DNA of 64,000 nucleotides, from the NCBI RefSeq assembly GCF_003544875.1, contig NZ_CP032093.1, positions 2,604,001-2,668,000 of the forward strand. Reading direction: 5' to 3'. The DNA comes from Vibrio alfacsensis (GTDB lineage: Bacteria; Pseudomonadota; Gammaproteobacteria; Enterobacterales; Vibrionaceae). The notes under the pieces are model-generated. The model was not told where the DNA came from and made no database searches. It saw only the letters and a program-made list of their open reading frames with translations. Shown here in pieces: positions 27,588 to 37,074 of this stretch. The position numbers were made by a program, and so were the translations under genes. Position 1 is the stretch's first letter; every line of letters begins with the position of its first letter.

Positions 27588-28811
27588 GTGATCAGAACCT
27601 TTGCTGAACTTGATCTAGACCCTAACCTACTTGATGCCATTGAAGAGATGGGTTACGAACGCCCAACCAAAATTCAGGCTGAAGCGATTCCACAAGCGTT
27701 AGATGGTCGTGACATTCTAGCGTCAGCACCAACAGGTACAGGTAAAACTGCGGCATTTGTTCTGCCAGCACTACAATACCTGCAAGACTTCCCGCGTCGC
27801 AAGCCTGGACCAGCGCGTATCTTGATCCTAACGCCAACTCGCGAACTTGCTATGCAGATAGCCGATCAAGCACGAGCACTCGCAAAAAATACCAAGCTAA
27901 ACATCTTCACCATCACTGGTGGCGTACAATACCAAGAGCATGCTGACATCCTAGCAACCACACAAGATATCGTTGTTGCTACACCAGGTCGTCTTCGCGA
28001 GTACATTGATGCAGAACGTTTCGACTGCCGTGCGATCGAGTGGCTTGTTCTAGACGAAGCAGACCGTATGCTCGACATGGGTTTCGCCCCAGCCGTCGAC
28101 CGTTTATCTGCTGAGTGTCGCTGGCGCAAGCAAACGCTTTTGTTCTCTGCAACATTAGAGGGTAAAGGTGTTGAGGGTTTCACTGCCGATCTACTGAATG
28201 AACCTGCTGAAATTGACGCAAAATCTTCACTGCGTGAACGCAAGAAGATCGCTCAGTGGTATCACCGCGCAGACAATGCCGAGCACAAACTTGAGCTACT
28301 CAAACACATCATCACGCAGCAAGCTGAACGCACGATTGTATTTTTGAAAACTCGTGAACGTTTGGGTGAGCTTCGCGCTCAACTGGAAAGTGCACAAATC
28401 CCGTGCTCTTGGATCCAAGGAGAGATGCCACAAGATCGCCGTAACAACGCGATTGCACGATTCCGTGACGGCACAGTGAATGTACTGCTTGCGACGGACG
28501 TTGCGGCACGTGGTATTGATTTACCCGATGTCTCTCACGTAATTAATTACGACATGCCACGTACGGCAGATGTGTACCTTCACCGTATTGGTCGTACTGC
28601 ACGCGCGGGTAAAAAAGGTAATGCAATCTCTATTGTAGAAGCGCACGACCAGCCTATGCTTGATCGCGTTGCTCGCTACGTAAAAGAAGACATCAAAGAG
28701 CGTTTCGTGAAAGAGATGCGCCCTAAGCACAAAAAGCCTGTGTTTAAGAAGAAAAAGAAAAAAGACGACAAGAAGAAAGTAGCGAAAAAGAAAGTCGCTA
28801 AGAAGAAGTAA
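27588..28811 (+). CDS. srmB: ATP-dependent RNA helicase SrmB (DEAD box)
   Basis: 407 residues, apparent GTG start at 27588 with GCGGAGAAC upstream. DEAD-box motifs run in order: Q motif (RPTKIQAEAI), motif I APTGTGKT, Ia PTRELAMQ, motif II LDEADRMLDMGF, motif III SATLE, then VLLATDVAARGIDLPDVSHV and HRIGRTARAGKKG. The C-terminus is a lysine-rich tail (KKKKKKDDKKKVAKKKV), shorter than that of E. coli. SrmB helps early 50S ribosome assembly. Sequence identity is best to SrmB, not to RhlE or DbpA, as judged by eye. Confidence 0.92.
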   Translation: MIRTFAELDLDPNLLDAIEEMGYERPTKIQAEAIPQALDGRDILASAPTGTGKTAAFVLPALQYLQDFPRRKPGPARILILTPTRELAMQIADQARALAKNTKLNIFTITGGVQYQEHADILATTQDIVVATPGRLREYIDAERFDCRAIEWLVLDEADRMLDMGFAPAVDRLSAECRWRKQTLLFSATLEGKGVEGFTADLLNEPAEIDAKSSLRERKKIAQWYHRADNAEHKLELLKHIITQQAERTIVFLKTRERLGELRAQLESAQIPCSWIQGEMPQDRRNNAIARFRDGTVNVLLATDVAARGIDLPDVSHVINYDMPRTADVYLHRIGRTARAGKKGNAISIVEAHDQPMLDRVARYVKEDIKERFVKEMRPKHKKPVFKKKKKKDDKKKVAKKKVAKKK

Positions 28812-28841
28812 TCTTGTCTGGTTTTCTCGTAGAGAAAAACC

Positions 28842-28870
28842 AAAAGGGTTGGCACTGCCAACCCTTTTTC
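28842..28870. terminator. Bidirectional srmB / yaaA terminator
   Basis: Stem AAAAGGGTTGGCA / TGCCAACCCTTTTT. A second hairpin (TGGTTTTCTC / GAGAAAAACCA) precedes it at 28819-28842. Confidence 0.88.
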
Positions 28871-28926
28871 ATTTCTACTATCTAGCAAGAGTCTATTCGC
28901 TAAAAGCCATACTCTTCGGCTCTGAT

Positions 28927-29703
28927 TTAATTCTGCTCTTCACGCTTAAATACCAACTCAGTTGGCGTCGACTCTTCTTCTACGAAGTAATAACCCGCAG
29001 TATCAAATTGAGTTAAATCCGCCACGCTTTTGATGCGGTTTTCAATAATATAGCGAGCCATCATGCCGCGCGCTTTCTTCGCGTAGAAGCTGATCACCTT
29101 GTATTGTCCATTCTTACAATCTTTAAAGATTGGCGTGATCACTTGTGCATCCAGGTTCTTTGCTTTCACCGCTTTGAAGTATTCATTCGACGCAAGGTTG
29201 ATCAATACATTATCGCCTTGAGCATCAATCGCTTCATTAAGCTTATCGGTGATGACATTACCCCAGAATTGATACAAGTTACTGCCTTTCTCATTGGCAA
29301 GCTTTGTCCCCATCTCTAGGCGGTATGGCTGCATTAAATCTAACGGCTTCAACAAACCATATAAACCAGACAACATACGCAGATGATCTTGTGCGTAATC
29401 AAAATCCGTTTCTGACAAGGTTTCTGCATCTAAACCAGTGTATACATCACCCTTAAAAGCCAGAATAGCTTGGCGCGCATTATCTGTCGTAAAGGTTTCA
29501 CTCCATTCTTGGAAACGACCCACGTTTAAATCAGCGATCTTATCACTGACTTTCATCAGAGACGCAACATCAGCAGGAGTTAGTTGGCGACAAACTTCAA
29601 TCAACTCTTTTGAATAGCGAACCAACTCCGGTTGAGTGAACTTTTCGACCGCAAGCGGTGATTCATAATCAAGTGTCTTTGCTGGAGAAACGACGATAAG
29701 CAT
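28927..29703 (-). CDS. yaaA: Peroxide stress protein YaaA
   Basis: 258 residues beginning [17 protein letters not shown], the DUF328/YaaA signature, with [11 protein letters not shown] and RYIIENRI further on. In E. coli YaaA is induced by OxyR and lowers free iron during H2O2 stress; it also binds DNA. The length matches. Monocistronic, between two hairpin terminators. Confidence 0.93.
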   Translation of the reverse strand: MLIVVSPAKTLDYESPLAVEKFTQPELVRYSKELIEVCRQLTPADVASLMKVSDKIADLNVGRFQEWSETFTTDNARQAILAFKGDVYTGLDAETLSETDFDYAQDHLRMLSGLYGLLKPLDLMQPYRLEMGTKLANEKGSNLYQFWGNVITDKLNEAIDAQGDNVLINLASNEYFKAVKAKNLDAQVITPIFKDCKNGQYKVISFYAKKARGMMARYIIENRIKSVADLTQFDTAGYYFVEEESTPTELVFKREEQN

Positions 29704-29740
29704 GGCTGTAAACTTCCCTAATTCTATTTTTCATTAGAGT

Positions 29741-29776
29741 ACAAAAAAAGCCATGCGTTGTCTGCATGGCTTTTGT
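29741..29776 (-). terminator. Terminator of the AGCS symporter gene
   Basis: Stem ACAAAA.GCCATGC / GCATGGCTTTTGT with a 7-base loop, T-rich on the minus-strand exit. Confidence 0.85.
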
Positions 29777-29814
29777 ATCGTGTTGATAGTTTTCAACGAT
29801 GGGTTGACATCAAC

Positions 29815-31251
29815 TTAATCTTCTTTTTTCGTGTTATGCCAAATGCCGTCTTCTAGTTGTGATTTTAGCTCTGGAAAATCATTCACATCAAATGTTGGCA
29901 CTTTACCCTCGCGCAGTTGGCGATTGTAATCTTTAGCAAGCTTAATCACGATACCTGACAACAATAGAATTGCCACCAAGTTCACTATCGCCATTAGACC
30001 CATTGATACATCAGCCAATGACCAAACCACTGGTAGAGATGCCAATGCACCAAACATCACCATACCAAGAACAACCACGCGGAAAAGACCTAAACCGGCT
30101 TTATGGTTATGCTCTAAGAAGATAAGGTTTGTTTCGGCGTACGAGTAGTTCGCGATAATCGAAGTAAACGCAAAGAAGAAAATCGCGACAGCAACGAAAA
30201 TACTGCCCCACTCACCAACTTGAGAGCTTAATGCTCGCTGAGTCAGTTCAATACCCGTCACTTCTGTTGCTTGGCCTACGTACTCACCAGACATTAGGAT
30301 GATAGCTACAGTAGCAGAACAGATAACGATGGTATCCATAAAGACACCAAGCATTTGAACATAACCTTGAGACGCAGGATGTGGCGGGTAAGGTGTCGCT
30401 GATGCTGCGGCGTTTGGCGCAGAACCCATACCAGCTTCGTTCGAGAATAGACCACGCTTAATGCCATTAATCATCGCCTGTGCGATTGCGTATCCTAAAC
30501 CACCAGCGGCTGCTTCTTGTAAGCCAAAAGCACTCTTAAAGATAAGCATCAGAACGGCAGGTAACTTATCTAGGTTTGCGAACATAACGAACAGTGCAAG
30601 CGCAAGGTACGCTAATGCCATAACAGGGACAACTAGCTCTGCAACTTTCGCGATACGCTTGATACCACCAAAAATCACCACCGCTGATAGTGCAACAACC
30701 GCAATACCTACGTATAAATCATCCCAACCAAATGCGTTGCTCATCGCATTTGCAATAGAGTTTGCTTGAACGGCGTTGAATACCAAACCAAAAGCGATGA
30801 TAAGGAAAACAGAGAAAAGCACGCCCATCCAGCGCATGCCCAAACCTTTTTCCATGTAGTAAGCAGGACCACCACGGTAGTTGCCATCATCATCTTTGGT
30901 TTTGTATAGCTGCGCTAGCGTACTTTCCGCAAACGACGTCGCCATACCAAGCATCGCAATTAACCACATCCAGAAAATTGCACCTGGGCCACCAGCAGTC
31001 AAAGCAACAGCGACACCAGCCATGTTACCTGTACCTACACGAGCAGCAAGACTAGTACAAAGCGCTTGGAAAGAAGAAATACCAGCTTTGTCTGCTTTAC
31101 GGCTGTTCTTAAGAACAGAGAACATATGGCCGAAGTGGCGGAATTGGATGAATCCCAATCGAACGGTGAAGTAGATTCCTACACCAACAAGAAGATAAAC
31201 CAGAATCGAACCCCAAAGGAGATCGTTCATCAAATTGATTAAGTCTGTCAT
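29815..31251 (-). CDS. Alanine/glycine:cation symporter (AGCS family)
   Basis: 478 residues from the ATG at 31251, preceded by GAGGTACAC; the frame opens 16 codons earlier without a ribosome site. About 10-11 membrane segments. Family motifs are the GTGNMAGVAVALTAGGPGAI block near residue 75 and GLFSNEAGMGSAPNAAA near 270. It is a Na+-coupled alanine or glycine importer (DagA/AlsT type). The leader upstream can fold into two nested stems, listed separately, so some form of RNA-level control is possible. Confidence 0.9.
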   Translation of the reverse strand: MTDLINLMNDLLWGSILVYLLVGVGIYFTVRLGFIQFRHFGHMFSVLKNSRKADKAGISSFQALCTSLAARVGTGNMAGVAVALTAGGPGAIFWMWLIAMLGMATSFAESTLAQLYKTKDDDGNYRGGPAYYMEKGLGMRWMGVLFSVFLIIAFGLVFNAVQANSIANAMSNAFGWDDLYVGIAVVALSAVVIFGGIKRIAKVAELVVPVMALAYLALALFVMFANLDKLPAVLMLIFKSAFGLQEAAAGGLGYAIAQAMINGIKRGLFSNEAGMGSAPNAAASATPYPPHPASQGYVQMLGVFMDTIVICSATVAIILMSGEYVGQATEVTGIELTQRALSSQVGEWGSIFVAVAIFFFAFTSIIANYSYAETNLIFLEHNHKAGLGLFRVVVLGMVMFGALASLPVVWSLADVSMGLMAIVNLVAILLLSGIVIKLAKDYNRQLREGKVPTFDVNDFPELKSQLEDGIWHNTKKED

Positions 31252-31964
31252 GTGTACCTCAAAGTGAGTTGCGCTAGCTTTTGCTTCCAAGCTCTTCACT
31301 AGATTGCCCGCTAAGTGTCAAAGTGTGCTTAGCTTTTTGAGTAATGTTTATTGCGCAATCTAGAATCGTAAACGTCGCTTCATGCATCCATGTTACGTAC
31401 CAGCGTATTTTTTGACGGGCGGATAATGCAGGCTCGGCCAGTAAAAATCAATATGCAACAACTTACATTTAGGTGCAATTTTTCACTAGAAACTCACTAA
31501 AATTAACAACAAAACAAGTGGTCAATCAACAAAACCAACATAACAACGATGATTTAAAAATATAAACGGGCGAAAGACGAAAGTATATTTGCAACTTAAC
31601 TGGTCAAAAAGTCTGGTATCTTAAGGCTTTCAACTATTTCTTGTTCTAAAGAGCATTTGCGTTTTTCCCCGCTTCTAACAAAGTAACACGGCTCCTACAT
31701 GATACTGTTATTCATGGGTACTACTACACTTTGCGTTAACATAAATAATTCGTCGATTTAAACGATTTCGTATATTTATATGTTTGTTTTTATGCACTCT
31801 CTAGTCATAAAAATGTGATTCTAGAAGTACTTTTACACGAAACTGTCATGTTAGAGACACAAATGCGAAACCTATCGCAGTTATGCTCATCCCTATTGTG
31901 GTACTAAAAAAGCTCCACACGAACTGACTACAAAGTTTGGATAAAGAAAAGGGAAAGGTGGCTT
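31252..31964. other. AGCS / DUF3545 divergent intergenic region
   Basis: 713 nt with no gene I can support. It contains the structured leader at 31299-31363 and otherwise AT-rich sequence. I looked for a glycine riboswitch, since some vibrio AGCS genes have one, and saw none of its conserved blocks. Confidence 0.45.
31299..31363 (-). promoter_or_regulatory. Nested-hairpin leader of the AGCS gene
   Basis: Outer stem CTAGATTGC (31299-31307) with GCAATCTAG (31355-31363); inner stem GCTAAG (31310-31315) with CTTAGC (31328-31333). The element ends about 48 nt before the start codon of the minus-strand gene. It matches no riboswitch I know; it could be a protein-binding site instead. Confidence 0.45.
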
Positions 31965-32150
31965 ATGGAAGGCTTTCAACTCGATGATGTATTTGACCTA
32001 GATACTACCTCAGCAACTCGCTCTCGCAATAAACGAATGAAGCGCAAATGGCGTGAAATTGAAGAAATGAATGACCGACGTAACTTACTCAAAGAGCTGC
32101 GAGAGTTAGACGTTTGTAATGACATAACCTTAGAAGATATCAAACTATAA
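31965..32150 (+). CDS. Small conserved protein, DUF3545-like
   Basis: 61 residues, MEGFQLDDVFDL then a basic stretch RSRNKRMKRKWREIEEMNDRRNLLKEL likely to be a helix, ending in an acidic tail. I recognise this as a DUF3545-type gammaproteobacterial protein of unknown function, from memory. A GGGAAAGGTGG ribosome site precedes the ATG, and a strong terminator follows at once, so it is a genuine gene. Confidence 0.75.
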   Translation: MEGFQLDDVFDLDTTSATRSRNKRMKRKWREIEEMNDRRNLLKELRELDVCNDITLEDIKL

Positions 32151-32156
32151 TGAACA

Positions 32157-32183
32157 CAAAAGGCACCTTAGGGTGCCTTTTGT
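32157..32183 (+). terminator. Terminator of the DUF3545-like gene
   Basis: Stem AAAAGGCACC / GGGTGCCTTTT with a short loop, immediately after the stop. Confidence 0.9.
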
Positions 32184-32369
32184 ACTCGATACATCAAACC
32201 ATTGCTCTGTTTGTATCGAAAAACATCAAATTACTATTTTCTTAACTGGTGAGAATTAAACCCACTTTTGACTCTTTATTCTTCAAAATAAAATTCATGT
32301 AAATTCTCATTAAATGAGGATTTAACTTATAAGAACACAAAAAGCAAACGATTACCTCGCACATTGCTA

Positions 32370-32921
32370 CTACACAAACTCAACATTACTTTGGCGTACA
32401 CGTTCTGCAAGCTGTTTATAGCGATCAGCAATCGTGTCACCAAACACTGGGTCATCCTCGCCTTCTTGCCACTGACTTTCAACATTCAGCCAGTCCTCGC
32501 TAGTAAACAATTCCTCAATCAACGGCAGAATTTGTCTTTCCTCCAAATCAAGATGTCGTTTTTGAGTCGTAATAAAATCTTCTAGTTGCTGAGTAAACAT
32601 TTCTTGAGGAACAACCGCATCTTGTAAAATCATCTCTACGATCAATGCAAACTGCTTCGTTTTCTCCGCCAGCTCTTTATGTTCTAACTCAAGATTTTCA
32701 ATGGTTTTTTGCTGCCCATAATGCTCTAGAAAATAGTGGTACAAGATATCTTCTTTAGGGTGATGGACTTTCTCCGAATGATTAGACAAATAATCTACAA
32801 TCTCACTCACCAAAGAGTAGTTGATGGCATGTTCTTGTTTTATTTCATTCAGTTTATGACGAAGTATCGCCAAAAGACGAACCATATAACCGTGTTCACG
32901 TCTAATTCGTTCGATCATCAT
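32370..32921 (-). CDS. Hemerythrin-like HHE domain protein
   Basis: 183 residues, all helical, with the metal-binding pattern of HHE proteins: REHGYM (His10), VHHPKEDILYHYFL (His-His...Glu, about residues 52-65), LELEHKEL (His near 81) and RHLDLEERQILP (His...Glu near 122-126). Such proteins carry a di-iron site that senses or handles oxygen or nitric oxide, or supports iron-sulfur repair. It lacks the N-terminal domain of YtfE/RIC, so RIC function is not implied. GGAG precedes the two adjacent ATG codons. Confidence 0.85.
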   Translation of the reverse strand: MMIERIRREHGYMVRLLAILRHKLNEIKQEHAINYSLVSEIVDYLSNHSEKVHHPKEDILYHYFLEHYGQQKTIENLELEHKELAEKTKQFALIVEMILQDAVVPQEMFTQQLEDFITTQKRHLDLEERQILPLIEELFTSEDWLNVESQWQEGEDDPVFGDTIADRYKQLAERVRQSNVEFV

Positions 32922-33050
32922 AGAGCTTCTCCATTACACCTACTTTTAATAAGTGTATATGAGAAAACATCCCCTCGTCTCGACCGCGCTCAAAAAAACA
33001 GCGATCGTCATGTCACGTTCGCTGTACTCTTTCAAACAAGCGGTTGAAGA

Positions 33051-33743
33051 TCAATCAAAAAACGATATCGCTACCGGTAAGTGCCAGTTAATCGGCTCTA
33101 GACCTTGTTGCTCAAGAATTTGATTGGTTTGCGAAAAATGTTGGCAGCCAAAGAAGCCTCTATGTGCAGAAAGTGGCGATGGATGTGGAGCTTCAAGCAC
33201 ATGATGTTTTGAACGATCAATAAAACGTCCTTTCTTCTGTGCGTGTGCTCCCCAAAGTAAGAATACGACACCATGCTGATGTTGATTGATCGCTTCAATG
33301 ACTCGATCGGTAAACGTCTCCCAACCGGTTTTTGAGTGTGAATGTGCCTTGCCTTGTTCTACGGTCAATACCGTATTGAGCAGCAACACTCCTTGCTCTG
33401 CCCAACTTTGCAAAAAGCCGTGCTGCGGAATTTGGAACCCATCAATATCCTGCGCAAGTTCTTTATACATATTCACTAAAGATGGGGGCGTTTTAATGCC
33501 AGGCAACACAGAGAAACACAATCCATGAGCTTGATGTGGCCCGTGATATGGATCTTGCCCTAATATTACAACTTTCACATCACCAAATTCAGTAAAGCGA
33601 AAAGCATTAAACACGTCTTCCTCTGGAGGAAAAATTGCTTTGCCTGACGCGCGCTCTGCTTCAACAAATTTTAGCGTATCAATAAGGTAGCTCTGTTGCT
33701 TTTCTTCACCGATCACATCGTGCCAAGTGGGTAACTGATTCAT
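33051..33743 (-). CDS. ung: Uracil-DNA glycosylase
   Basis: 230 residues from the ATG at 33743 (AGGAAC upstream). The water-activating loop GQDPYHG places the catalytic Asp at residue 64, as in E. coli, and [11 protein letters not shown] carries the catalytic His and the leucine-intercalation loop. It removes uracil from DNA, starting base-excision repair. The AP endonuclease gene nfo, next step of the same pathway, lies 340 nt upstream on the same strand, with a small gene in between. Confidence 0.95.
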   Translation of the reverse strand: MNQLPTWHDVIGEEKQQSYLIDTLKFVEAERASGKAIFPPEEDVFNAFRFTEFGDVKVVILGQDPYHGPHQAHGLCFSVLPGIKTPPSLVNMYKELAQDIDGFQIPQHGFLQSWAEQGVLLLNTVLTVEQGKAHSHSKTGWETFTDRVIEAINQHQHGVVFLLWGAHAQKKGRFIDRSKHHVLEAPHPSPLSAHRGFFGCQHFSQTNQILEQQGLEPINWHLPVAISFFD

Positions 33744-33849
33744 GGAAAGTTCCTGTCCTATCATTTCTCTCTATTCTAACGAGCGAAACTCAAACAGACA
33801 AAGCTTGCCTCTGATGAACAATGGCGAAAAATGGTATAGATAGGATAGA

Positions 33850-33966
33850 CTAATGACGCTGAGGCGTTCGAAAATGACCCGGTCCAGTAATATGTCGGTT
33901 AGGCATGGGTAAACGAACGACACGTCGAGATTGTGTCGAAGAAACAAAAGATACAGGTCGAGACAT
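33850..33966 (-). CDS. Putative 38-aa small basic protein
   Basis: From the ATG at 33966, with a strong TAGGAGG ribosome site 6 nt upstream, the minus strand encodes 38 residues beginning MSRPVSFVSSTQSRRVVRLP and ending in HFRTPQRH then TAG. It is rich in Arg, Ser and Pro, with no hydrophobic segment and no known domain. It lies between nfo and ung on the same strand, so it could be part of a nfo-small-ung transcript. The strong ribosome site is the main evidence. Confidence 0.5.
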   Translation of the reverse strand: MSRPVSFVSSTQSRRVVRLPMPNRHITGPGHFRTPQRH

Positions 33967-34081
33967 AACGACATCCTCCTAGTTAGCACGACCAGAATGG
34001 TCATGCTACGTATTCAATTAAAACTCTACTCTTTACTTGAAAGAAAGATATTGAAAGAAAGATGCCAACTTTTTCAATCTA

Positions 34082-34969
34082 TTACTCACCCACTATTTCA
34101 TCTAGATGGTATTGACGCAGTGCGCTAATTTCTTGCTGCCAGATATCTGGGTCAATGGTTTCTAAAATCAATGGGATACCATCAAATCGCGGATCTTTCG
34201 CTATATATTCAAAACAACTCCAGCCGATTTCACCTTTACCGAGTGAATGATGGCGATCCACCTTGCTGGCAAACTCTACTTTTGAATCATTAAGATGCAT
34301 TGCTCTTAAATAGTGCATACCAACGATACGATCAAACTCAGCAAATGTACGTTCACAATCTTCTTTCGTGCGTAAATCATAACCCGCAGTAAAAGTATGG
34401 CATGTATCTAAACAAACACCGACACGTTCTTTGTCTTCGACTTGATCAATGATTTCTGCAAGGTGTTCAAACTTCCAACCTAAGTTTGTGCCTTGCCCAG
34501 CCGTATTTTCTATTACCGCGATGACATTCGGTACAGCTCTATGAGCAAGATTGATCGACTCCGCAATAGTCGCCAAACACTCTTGCTCTGATATTTTCTT
34601 TAAATGGCTGCCTGGATGGAAGTTCAGTAATGTCAAACCAAGTTGGTTGCAGCGCTCCATCTCATCAATAAACGCGGCTCGTGATTTGTTAAGCTTTTCT
34701 TCTTCGGGCGCGCCCAAGTTAATCAGGTAAGAGTCGTGCGGAAGAATATGTTCGGCGCTAAACCCTAGCATCTTGCAATTGGCTTTAAATGCGCGAATGG
34801 TTTTCTCTTCCAGTGGTTTTGCTACCCACTGACGCTGATTTTTCGTAAATAGAGCAAACGCATTTGCACCAATTTCTCTTGCACGTAAAGGGGCTTGATC
34901 TACACCGCCAGCGGCAGACACATGAGCACCAATAAATTTATTTCCAAGTCTATTTTTAATGTTTGTCAT
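34082..34969 (-). CDS. nfo: Endonuclease IV (AP endonuclease)
   Basis: 295 residues; starts [22 protein letters not shown], the last part being the family's first strand. Zn-ligand motifs are visible: [43 protein letters not shown] and MHLNDSK with [12 protein letters not shown]. The enzyme cleaves abasic sites left by Ung and other glycosylases. It is about 10 residues longer at the N-terminus than E. coli Nfo (which starts [13 protein letters not shown]), so the start could lie a few codons downstream. Confidence 0.94.
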   Translation of the reverse strand: MTNIKNRLGNKFIGAHVSAAGGVDQAPLRAREIGANAFALFTKNQRQWVAKPLEEKTIRAFKANCKMLGFSAEHILPHDSYLINLGAPEEEKLNKSRAAFIDEMERCNQLGLTLLNFHPGSHLKKISEQECLATIAESINLAHRAVPNVIAVIENTAGQGTNLGWKFEHLAEIIDQVEDKERVGVCLDTCHTFTAGYDLRTKEDCERTFAEFDRIVGMHYLRAMHLNDSKVEFASKVDRHHSLGKGEIGWSCFEYIAKDPRFDGIPLILETIDPDIWQQEISALRQYHLDEIVGE

Positions 34970-35130
34970 TTAATCACTTTTGACTTTCAGTATGGTTACC
35001 AAAATACAGAGGGTTGCATTCCACTGGTTGAAATTTGAACTAAATATGTAGTAAATTTACAACAAATTTAACTTTTAAATATTTTTATATTATCAAATAA
35101 ATTGTAAATAGTATGTTTTCAAACGTTTTA

Positions 35131-35144
35131 TTGATTTAACTCAA
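35131..35144 (+). promoter_or_regulatory. FNR-type site, upstream copy, of grcA
   Basis: TTGATTTAACTCAA matches TTGATnnnnATCAA at 9 of 10 positions. Its centre is 51 bp upstream of the second site, close to the 53 bp spacing of the E. coli yfiD promoter. Confidence 0.65.
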
Positions 35145-35181
35145 GAAAATTACCTCCAAAAAATTAAGGTTTTAGTTGTTT

Positions 35182-35195
35182 TTGACCTAAATCAA
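35182..35195 (+). promoter_or_regulatory. FNR-type site, promoter-proximal, of grcA
   Basis: TTGACCTAAATCAA matches the FNR consensus at 9 of 10 positions. Its centre lies about 41-44 bp before the start expected from the TATAAT at 35220-35225, the classical activating position. Confidence 0.75.
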
Positions 35196-35219
35196 TATTA
35201 ATATAATGGATATTGGCTA

Positions 35220-35225
35220 TATAAT
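35220..35225 (+). promoter_or_regulatory. grcA -10 element
   Basis: TATAAT within TATATAAT; the spacing from the FNR site at 35182 suits class II activation. Confidence 0.65.
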
Positions 35226-35292
35226 ACCTAGCTCAACAAAAATTCGAAAATTAACACCAATAATCACCACAGAAGTGGTCTAGGAGACAGTA

Positions 35293-35670
35293 ATGATCCA
35301 AGGTATCCAAATTACTAAAGCAGCTAACGACGAACTACTAAACTCAATCTGGCTACTAGATAGCGAGAAAAACGAAGCACGTTGTGTTGCAGCAGCATCA
35401 ACTTACGAAGCAGACCAAGTTATCGCAATCAGCGATCTAGGTGAATACGAAAGCCGCGAAGTAGCAATCGAAACAGCTCCACGCATCGAAGGTGGTCAAC
35501 ACCTAAACGTTAACGTTCTTAAGCGTGAAACTCTAGAAGATGCAGTTGCTCACCCAGAGAACTACCCACAGCTAACTATCCGTGTTTCTGGCTACGCAGT
35601 ACGTTTCAACTCGCTAACTGCAGAACAACAACGTGACGTAATCGCTCGTACATTTACTGAGTCTCTATAA
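35293..35670 (+). CDS. grcA: Autonomous glycyl radical cofactor GrcA (YfiD)
   Basis: 125 residues. The C-terminal half carries the glycyl-radical motif [13 protein letters not shown], like the end of pyruvate formate-lyase. GrcA replaces the oxygen-cleaved C-terminus of PflB and restores its radical, so it matters in microaerobic transitions. Tandem FNR-type sites upstream agree with that role. A strong AGGAGA ribosome site (tctAGGAGAcagta) precedes the ATG. The codons are strongly biased to preferred ones, consistent with high expression. A terminator follows. Confidence 0.95.
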   Translation: MIQGIQITKAANDELLNSIWLLDSEKNEARCVAAASTYEADQVIAISDLGEYESREVAIETAPRIEGGQHLNVNVLKRETLEDAVAHPENYPQLTIRVSGYAVRFNSLTAEQQRDVIARTFTESL

Positions 35671-35695
35671 TTGAGATATCTTTCAGTAAGATTTT

Positions 35696-35721
35696 AAAAC
35701 GGCGCTCTGAGCGCCGTTTTT
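35696..35721. terminator. grcA terminator, bidirectional
   Basis: Stem AAAACGGCGCT / AGCGCCGTTTT with a CTG loop; it may also serve convergent thrC. Confidence 0.9.
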
Positions 35722-35793
35722 CTTTGCACATCAATAATAAAAAGGTGAAGACACCGCTCCACCTTTCTATTCTATGTATTTCTCTCTTGTCAC

Positions 35794-37074
35794 TTACTGC
35801 ACGCGGCGCAGTACTTGCTTTAACGCGTCAAAGTCTGCGTCGAGATCTTCCGATAACAGTTCCATCGCAGCGTGCTTCGCTAGCGGTGCAGGAAGGTCAA
35901 TGTCAGATTGCAGAATGTCATCTACGACTTCTTTGAACTTCGCAGGGTGTGCAGTACATAGGAACAGACCCGTTTCACCGTCTTGCAATTGCTCTTCAAG
36001 AACGCGGTACGCAATCGCACCGTGTGGCTCGCATAGGTAGCCAAGTGCGTATAGGTCTTTCACCGACTGAGCGCTTTGCTCATCAGACACTGCACCTTTA
36101 CCTAGCGTCTCCAAGCCCCACTCTTTCACACGGCATAGTTCTTCGATACGAGGCCAGTTGTTTGGTTGGCTCACGTCCATCGCGTTCGATGTCGTTGCAA
36201 CCGTTGGTTTTGGCTCCCACTTACCCGTTTCTAGGTAGCGCGGTACTGTGTCATTAGCGTTAGTTGCAGCGATGAAACGTTTGATAGGCAGACCCAGCGC
36301 TTTTGCCAATAGACCTGCGGTTAAGTTACCGAAGTTACCGCTTGGTACTGATACCACTAGGTTTTCACGCTCTTGCTTGTTCATTTGCGCAGCGGCTTCA
36401 AAGTAGTAACAGATTTGCGCCATCAAACGGCTGATATTGATTGAGTTTGCAGAGTTCAGACCGATCTCTTCACGCAGTGCAGAATAATCAAAAGCTTGCT
36501 TAACCAGAGCCTGACACGCATCGAAGTCTCCATCGATCGCGACAGTATGGATGTTCTTACCAAGCGTACAGAATAGTTTCTCTTGCAGTGGGCTGATCTT
36601 GCCTTTCGGGTAAAGAATCACAACATTGATGTCTTCCATTCCGTAGAAAGCGTGCGCAACGGCTGCGCCAGTATCGCCAGAAGTTGCCGTCAGAATGGTG
36701 ATCTTGCCGCCGTCCGAAACGGCTGCCAGTGATTGCGCCATAAAGCGGCCACCAAAGTCTTTAAACGCGAGCGTTGGGCCGTGGAAAAGTTCCAGTGCGT
36801 AAACACCATCTTTGACTTGGTTAATTGGTGCTGGGAATTGGAATGCTGCGTCAACCAATGCGTTAACTTGCTCTTCCGCCAGCTCATCACCAATCAGTGC
36901 AGATAGGATTTTCGTGCTACGAGAGACAAAGTCTTCTGCCAGTAGCGCATCAACGTCTTCAAATTTTGGTAGTTCCGATGGGAAAAATAGGCCTTGATTG
37001 CGACCTAACCCTTGGCGAACGGCTTGGCCAAAGGAAACTTGTTCATCATTTTCTTTTATATTGTAAAGCTTCAT
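35794..37074 (-). CDS. thrC: Threonine synthase
   Basis: 426 residues, type of E. coli ThrC. It starts [19 protein letters not shown]; the PLP lysine is in [13 protein letters not shown] (near residue 107), and the phosphate loop appears in [15 protein letters not shown]. It converts O-phosphohomoserine to threonine. The ATG overlaps the thrB stop by 4 nt (ATGA), giving translational coupling. Last gene of thrABC. Confidence 0.96.
   Translation of the reverse strand: MKLYNIKENDEQVSFGQAVRQGLGRNQGLFFPSELPKFEDVDALLAEDFVSRSTKILSALIGDELAEEQVNALVDAAFQFPAPINQVKDGVYALELFHGPTLAFKDFGGRFMAQSLAAVSDGGKITILTATSGDTGAAVAHAFYGMEDINVVILYPKGKISPLQEKLFCTLGKNIHTVAIDGDFDACQALVKQAFDYSALREEIGLNSANSINISRLMAQICYYFEAAAQMNKQERENLVVSVPSGNFGNLTAGLLAKALGLPIKRFIAATNANDTVPRYLETGKWEPKPTVATTSNAMDVSQPNNWPRIEELCRVKEWGLETLGKGAVSDEQSAQSVKDLYALGYLCEPHGAIAYRVLEEQLQDGETGLFLCTAHPAKFKEVVDDILQSDIDLPAPLAKHAAMELLSEDLDADFDALKQVLRRVQ

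Larger units (their letters stand above)
34970..35292. other. nfo / grcA divergent intergenic region
   Basis: 323 nt, very AT-rich. The right half holds two FNR-type sites and the -10 element of grcA. The left half shows only A/T-rich sequence, with no defined nfo promoter that I can name. Confidence 0.55.

Noticed and set aside
27866..28243. 125-codon minus-strand frame opposite srmB
   Set aside because: Serine/arginine-rich antisense shadow of a DEAD-box gene with no start signal.
31252..31400. Glycine riboswitch upstream of the AGCS gene
   Set aside because: Some vibrio AGCS genes have one, but the conserved purine-rich aptamer blocks are not present.
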